Origin: an uncultured Paracoccaceae bacterium
Lineage (GTDB): Bacteria; Pseudomonadota; Alphaproteobacteria; Rhodobacterales; Rhodobacteraceae
Direction: 5' to 3'
Assembly: GCA_913054485.1 (NCBI GenBank)
Contig: CAJXHQ010000021.1
Coordinates: forward strand, 1 to 14,921
DNA length: 14,921 nucleotides
The notes beneath the pieces were generated by a model. The model worked only from the letters and a program-made list of their open reading frames with translations, ran no database searches and was not told the origin of the DNA. Numbering within the stretch: the first letter of the stretch is position 1; every line of letters starts with the position of its first letter. The position numbers were made by a program, and so were the translations under genes. Positions 13,888-14,921 of the stretch are shown here, one piece after another.

Positions 13888-14495
13888 TGGCAAAGGCGAA
13901 GAAAGCCAAGACCCCGCGCGCCCGCGGCGGCACCCTGGTGATGATTGCAGTGCTACTGCTGGGATCGGCCACGGTGCGGCTGGGGATCGAAGCGGGGCCT
14001 GCGATTGCCCGTGAAATGGCCGAACTGCCCGACTCGGAGAAGTCAGAGCACCCGGCTGGAGAAGCAGGCGCACTGGTGCCGACCTCGGCCGAGCTGCAGC
14101 ATATGCTGGCGGCCTTCAAGCAACGCGAATCGGAGCTCGCAGCCCGCGAAGCCGAGATCGAGGACCGCATGAAGGCGCTGCAAATTGCCGACGAGGCGAT
14201 CGATCAGAAGCTGGTGGCGCTGCAGGAGGCGGAAGAGAAGCTGGCAGAGACCCTGTCGCTGGCCGATGGCGCAACCGAGGCGGATGTGACCCGGCTGACC
14301 ACGGTTTACGAGCAGATGAAACCAAAAGATTCGGCCAAGCTGTTCGAAGAGATGGACCCGGCCTTTGCCGCCGGTTTCCTGGCCCGGATGCGCCCCGATG
14401 CGGCGGCTGGAATCATGGCCGGCCTGAGCCCGGAGGCGGCCTATACGATCTCGGTCGTGCTGGCAGGCCGGAACGGAAATGTGCCGAAGGAGTAA
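13887..14495 (+). CDS. MotE-like protein (membrane-anchored coiled coil with MgtE-N-like domain)
   Basis: 202 residues. A very basic N-terminus (MAKAKKAKTPRARGG) leads into a single membrane helix or uncleaved signal at about 15-33. A charged coiled coil follows (about 68-125). The C-terminal helical domain contains EQMKPKDSAKLFEEMDPAFA and LARMRPDAAAGIMAGLSPEA, the repeats of MgtE N-terminal-like domains. MotE of Sinorhizobium, a periplasmic chaperone for the motility protein MotC, has this architecture and a flagellar location. Here there is no motC nearby, so the client may differ. It starts one base inside the preceding stop and precedes motA. The family call is fairly sure; the role is inferred. 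Confidence 0.8.
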   Translation: MAKAKKAKTPRARGGTLVMIAVLLLGSATVRLGIEAGPAIAREMAELPDSEKSEHPAGEAGALVPTSAELQHMLAAFKQRESELAAREAEIEDRMKALQIADEAIDQKLVALQEAEEKLAETLSLADGATEADVTRLTTVYEQMKPKDSAKLFEEMDPAFAAGFLARMRPDAAAGIMAGLSPEAAYTISVVLAGRNGNVPKE

Positions 14496-14520
14496 TTCCT
14501 CCGGCACGCTCAATCTTTCT
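14481..14520 (+). terminator. Probable intrinsic terminator overlapping the motE-like stop codon
   Basis: GTGCCG (14481-14486) pairs with CGGCAC (14502-14507), extended inward by AGGA/TCCT after one mismatch, with a 5-base loop. The TAA stop (14493-14495) sits in that loop. A T-rich stretch (ATCTTTCTT) follows. It may be partial, letting some readthrough into motA. Confidence 0.6.
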
Positions 14521-14571
14521 TAAGACCCCCCAGCCTAAGCTTGCGTAAAGCAAAGGAAATCGGAGCAACCC

Positions 14572-14921
14572 ATGTTCGGTATTATCGGTATTCTCACGAT
14601 CTTCGCGATGGTGTTCGGCGGGTACCTTGCCGCTGGCGGCAAGCTGGGAATCATTATCAAGGCGCTGCCGTTCGAGATGATGATGATCGGCGGCGCGGCG
14701 GTCGGGACCTTCCTGATCTCCAACGATCTGGCCGGCGTGAAACACTCCCTCAAGGATCTCGGCAAGGTGTTCAAAGGCCCGAAATGGAAGGCCGACGATT
14801 ACCGCGATCTGCTCTGCCTGCTGTTTGCGCTGATCCGCATTGCACGGGCCAACCCGGTTGAGGTGGAACAGCATATCGAGGACCCGGAGAACTCCACCGT
14901 ATTCGGTGCCTATCCGAAGAT
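14572..14921 (+). CDS. motA: Flagellar motor stator protein MotA, N-terminal part (3' end outside window)
   Basis: 116 complete codons are visible and the frame is still open at the window's end. MotA is the proton- or sodium-channel stator subunit that pairs with MotB and pushes on FliG. The protein begins MFGIIGILTIFAMVFGGYLA, the first membrane helix. Then come the conserved ALPFEMMMIGGAAVGTFLIS (second helix) and the start of the cytoplasmic domain (KDLGKVFKGPKWKADDYRDL, LLFALIRIARANPVEVEQHI). AAAGGA and CGGAG lie before the ATG. Its partner motB is the first gene of the other operon, so stator genes are split, unlike the motAB pair of enterobacteria. It may have its own promoter given the hairpin upstream. 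Confidence 0.95.
   Translation, partial: MFGIIGILTIFAMVFGGYLAAGGKLGIIIKALPFEMMMIGGAAVGTFLISNDLAGVKHSLKDLGKVFKGPKWKADDYRDLLCLLFALIRIARANPVEVEQHIEDPENSTVFGAYPK

Noticed and set aside
1..14921. Insertion sequences, CRISPR arrays, tRNA genes, integration sites
   Set aside because: No terminal inverted repeats with transposase frames, no regularly spaced repeats and no tRNA-like cloverleaf were recognised on either strand.

Overview
The window is about 15 kb of a flagellar and chemotaxis locus from a GC-rich alphaproteobacterium, most likely a marine member of the Rhodobacterales (Roseobacter group: Ruegeria, Phaeobacter, Leisingera and relatives). This rests on the gene order, the character of the proteins (a FliL / single-TM protein / MotE-like / MotA run, a very short FliN, a degenerate CheB receiver) and three CtrA-type boxes (TTAA-N7-TTAA/G) in front of flagellar genes. 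The taxonomic call is inference, not a database match.

Layout. (1) 1-2429, plus strand: the 3' end of a methyl-accepting chemotaxis protein ending in a CheR/CheB-docking type pentapeptide, then cheB and cheD, closed by an intrinsic terminator. Together they are a receptor and two receptor-modifying enzymes. (2) 2592-8463, plus strand: motB, flgE, flgK, flgL and flgI, which supply the stator anchor, hook, the two hook-filament junction proteins and the P-ring. CtrA-type boxes lie upstream of motB and flgE. (3) 8550-9179, minus strand: a TylF-type O-methyltransferase gene converging on flgI. It is not a known structural flagellar gene. (4) 12747-9431, minus strand: fliF, fliH, fliN and fliP, overlapping one another and ending at an intrinsic terminator. 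These cover the MS-ring, export ATPase regulator, C-ring and export gate. (5) 12867-14921, plus strand and divergent from fliF: fliL, a single-TM coiled-coil protein with a Pro/Glu-rich tail (possibly PflI-like), a MotE-like protein, and the 5' end of motA.

The genes work together as the torque generator (MotA, MotB, FliL, MotE-like), basal body and export apparatus (FliF, FliH, FliN, FliP, FlgI) and the hook with its junction (FlgE, FlgK, FlgL). The adjacent chemotaxis module handles receptor adaptation.

Points of most interest: fliL appears to be interrupted near its 3' end by a one-base indel in a G run, with the conserved C-terminus readable in another frame. The true fliF start is probably a TTG behind a perfect GGAGG. 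A CtrA-type box sits between fliF and fliL at a distance that suits both. The CheB receiver has lost acidic-pocket residues. A small-molecule or sugar methyltransferase gene sits inside the flagellar cluster. No RNA gene, insertion sequence, CRISPR array or integration site was seen, and no gene-free stretch exceeds about 250 bases.
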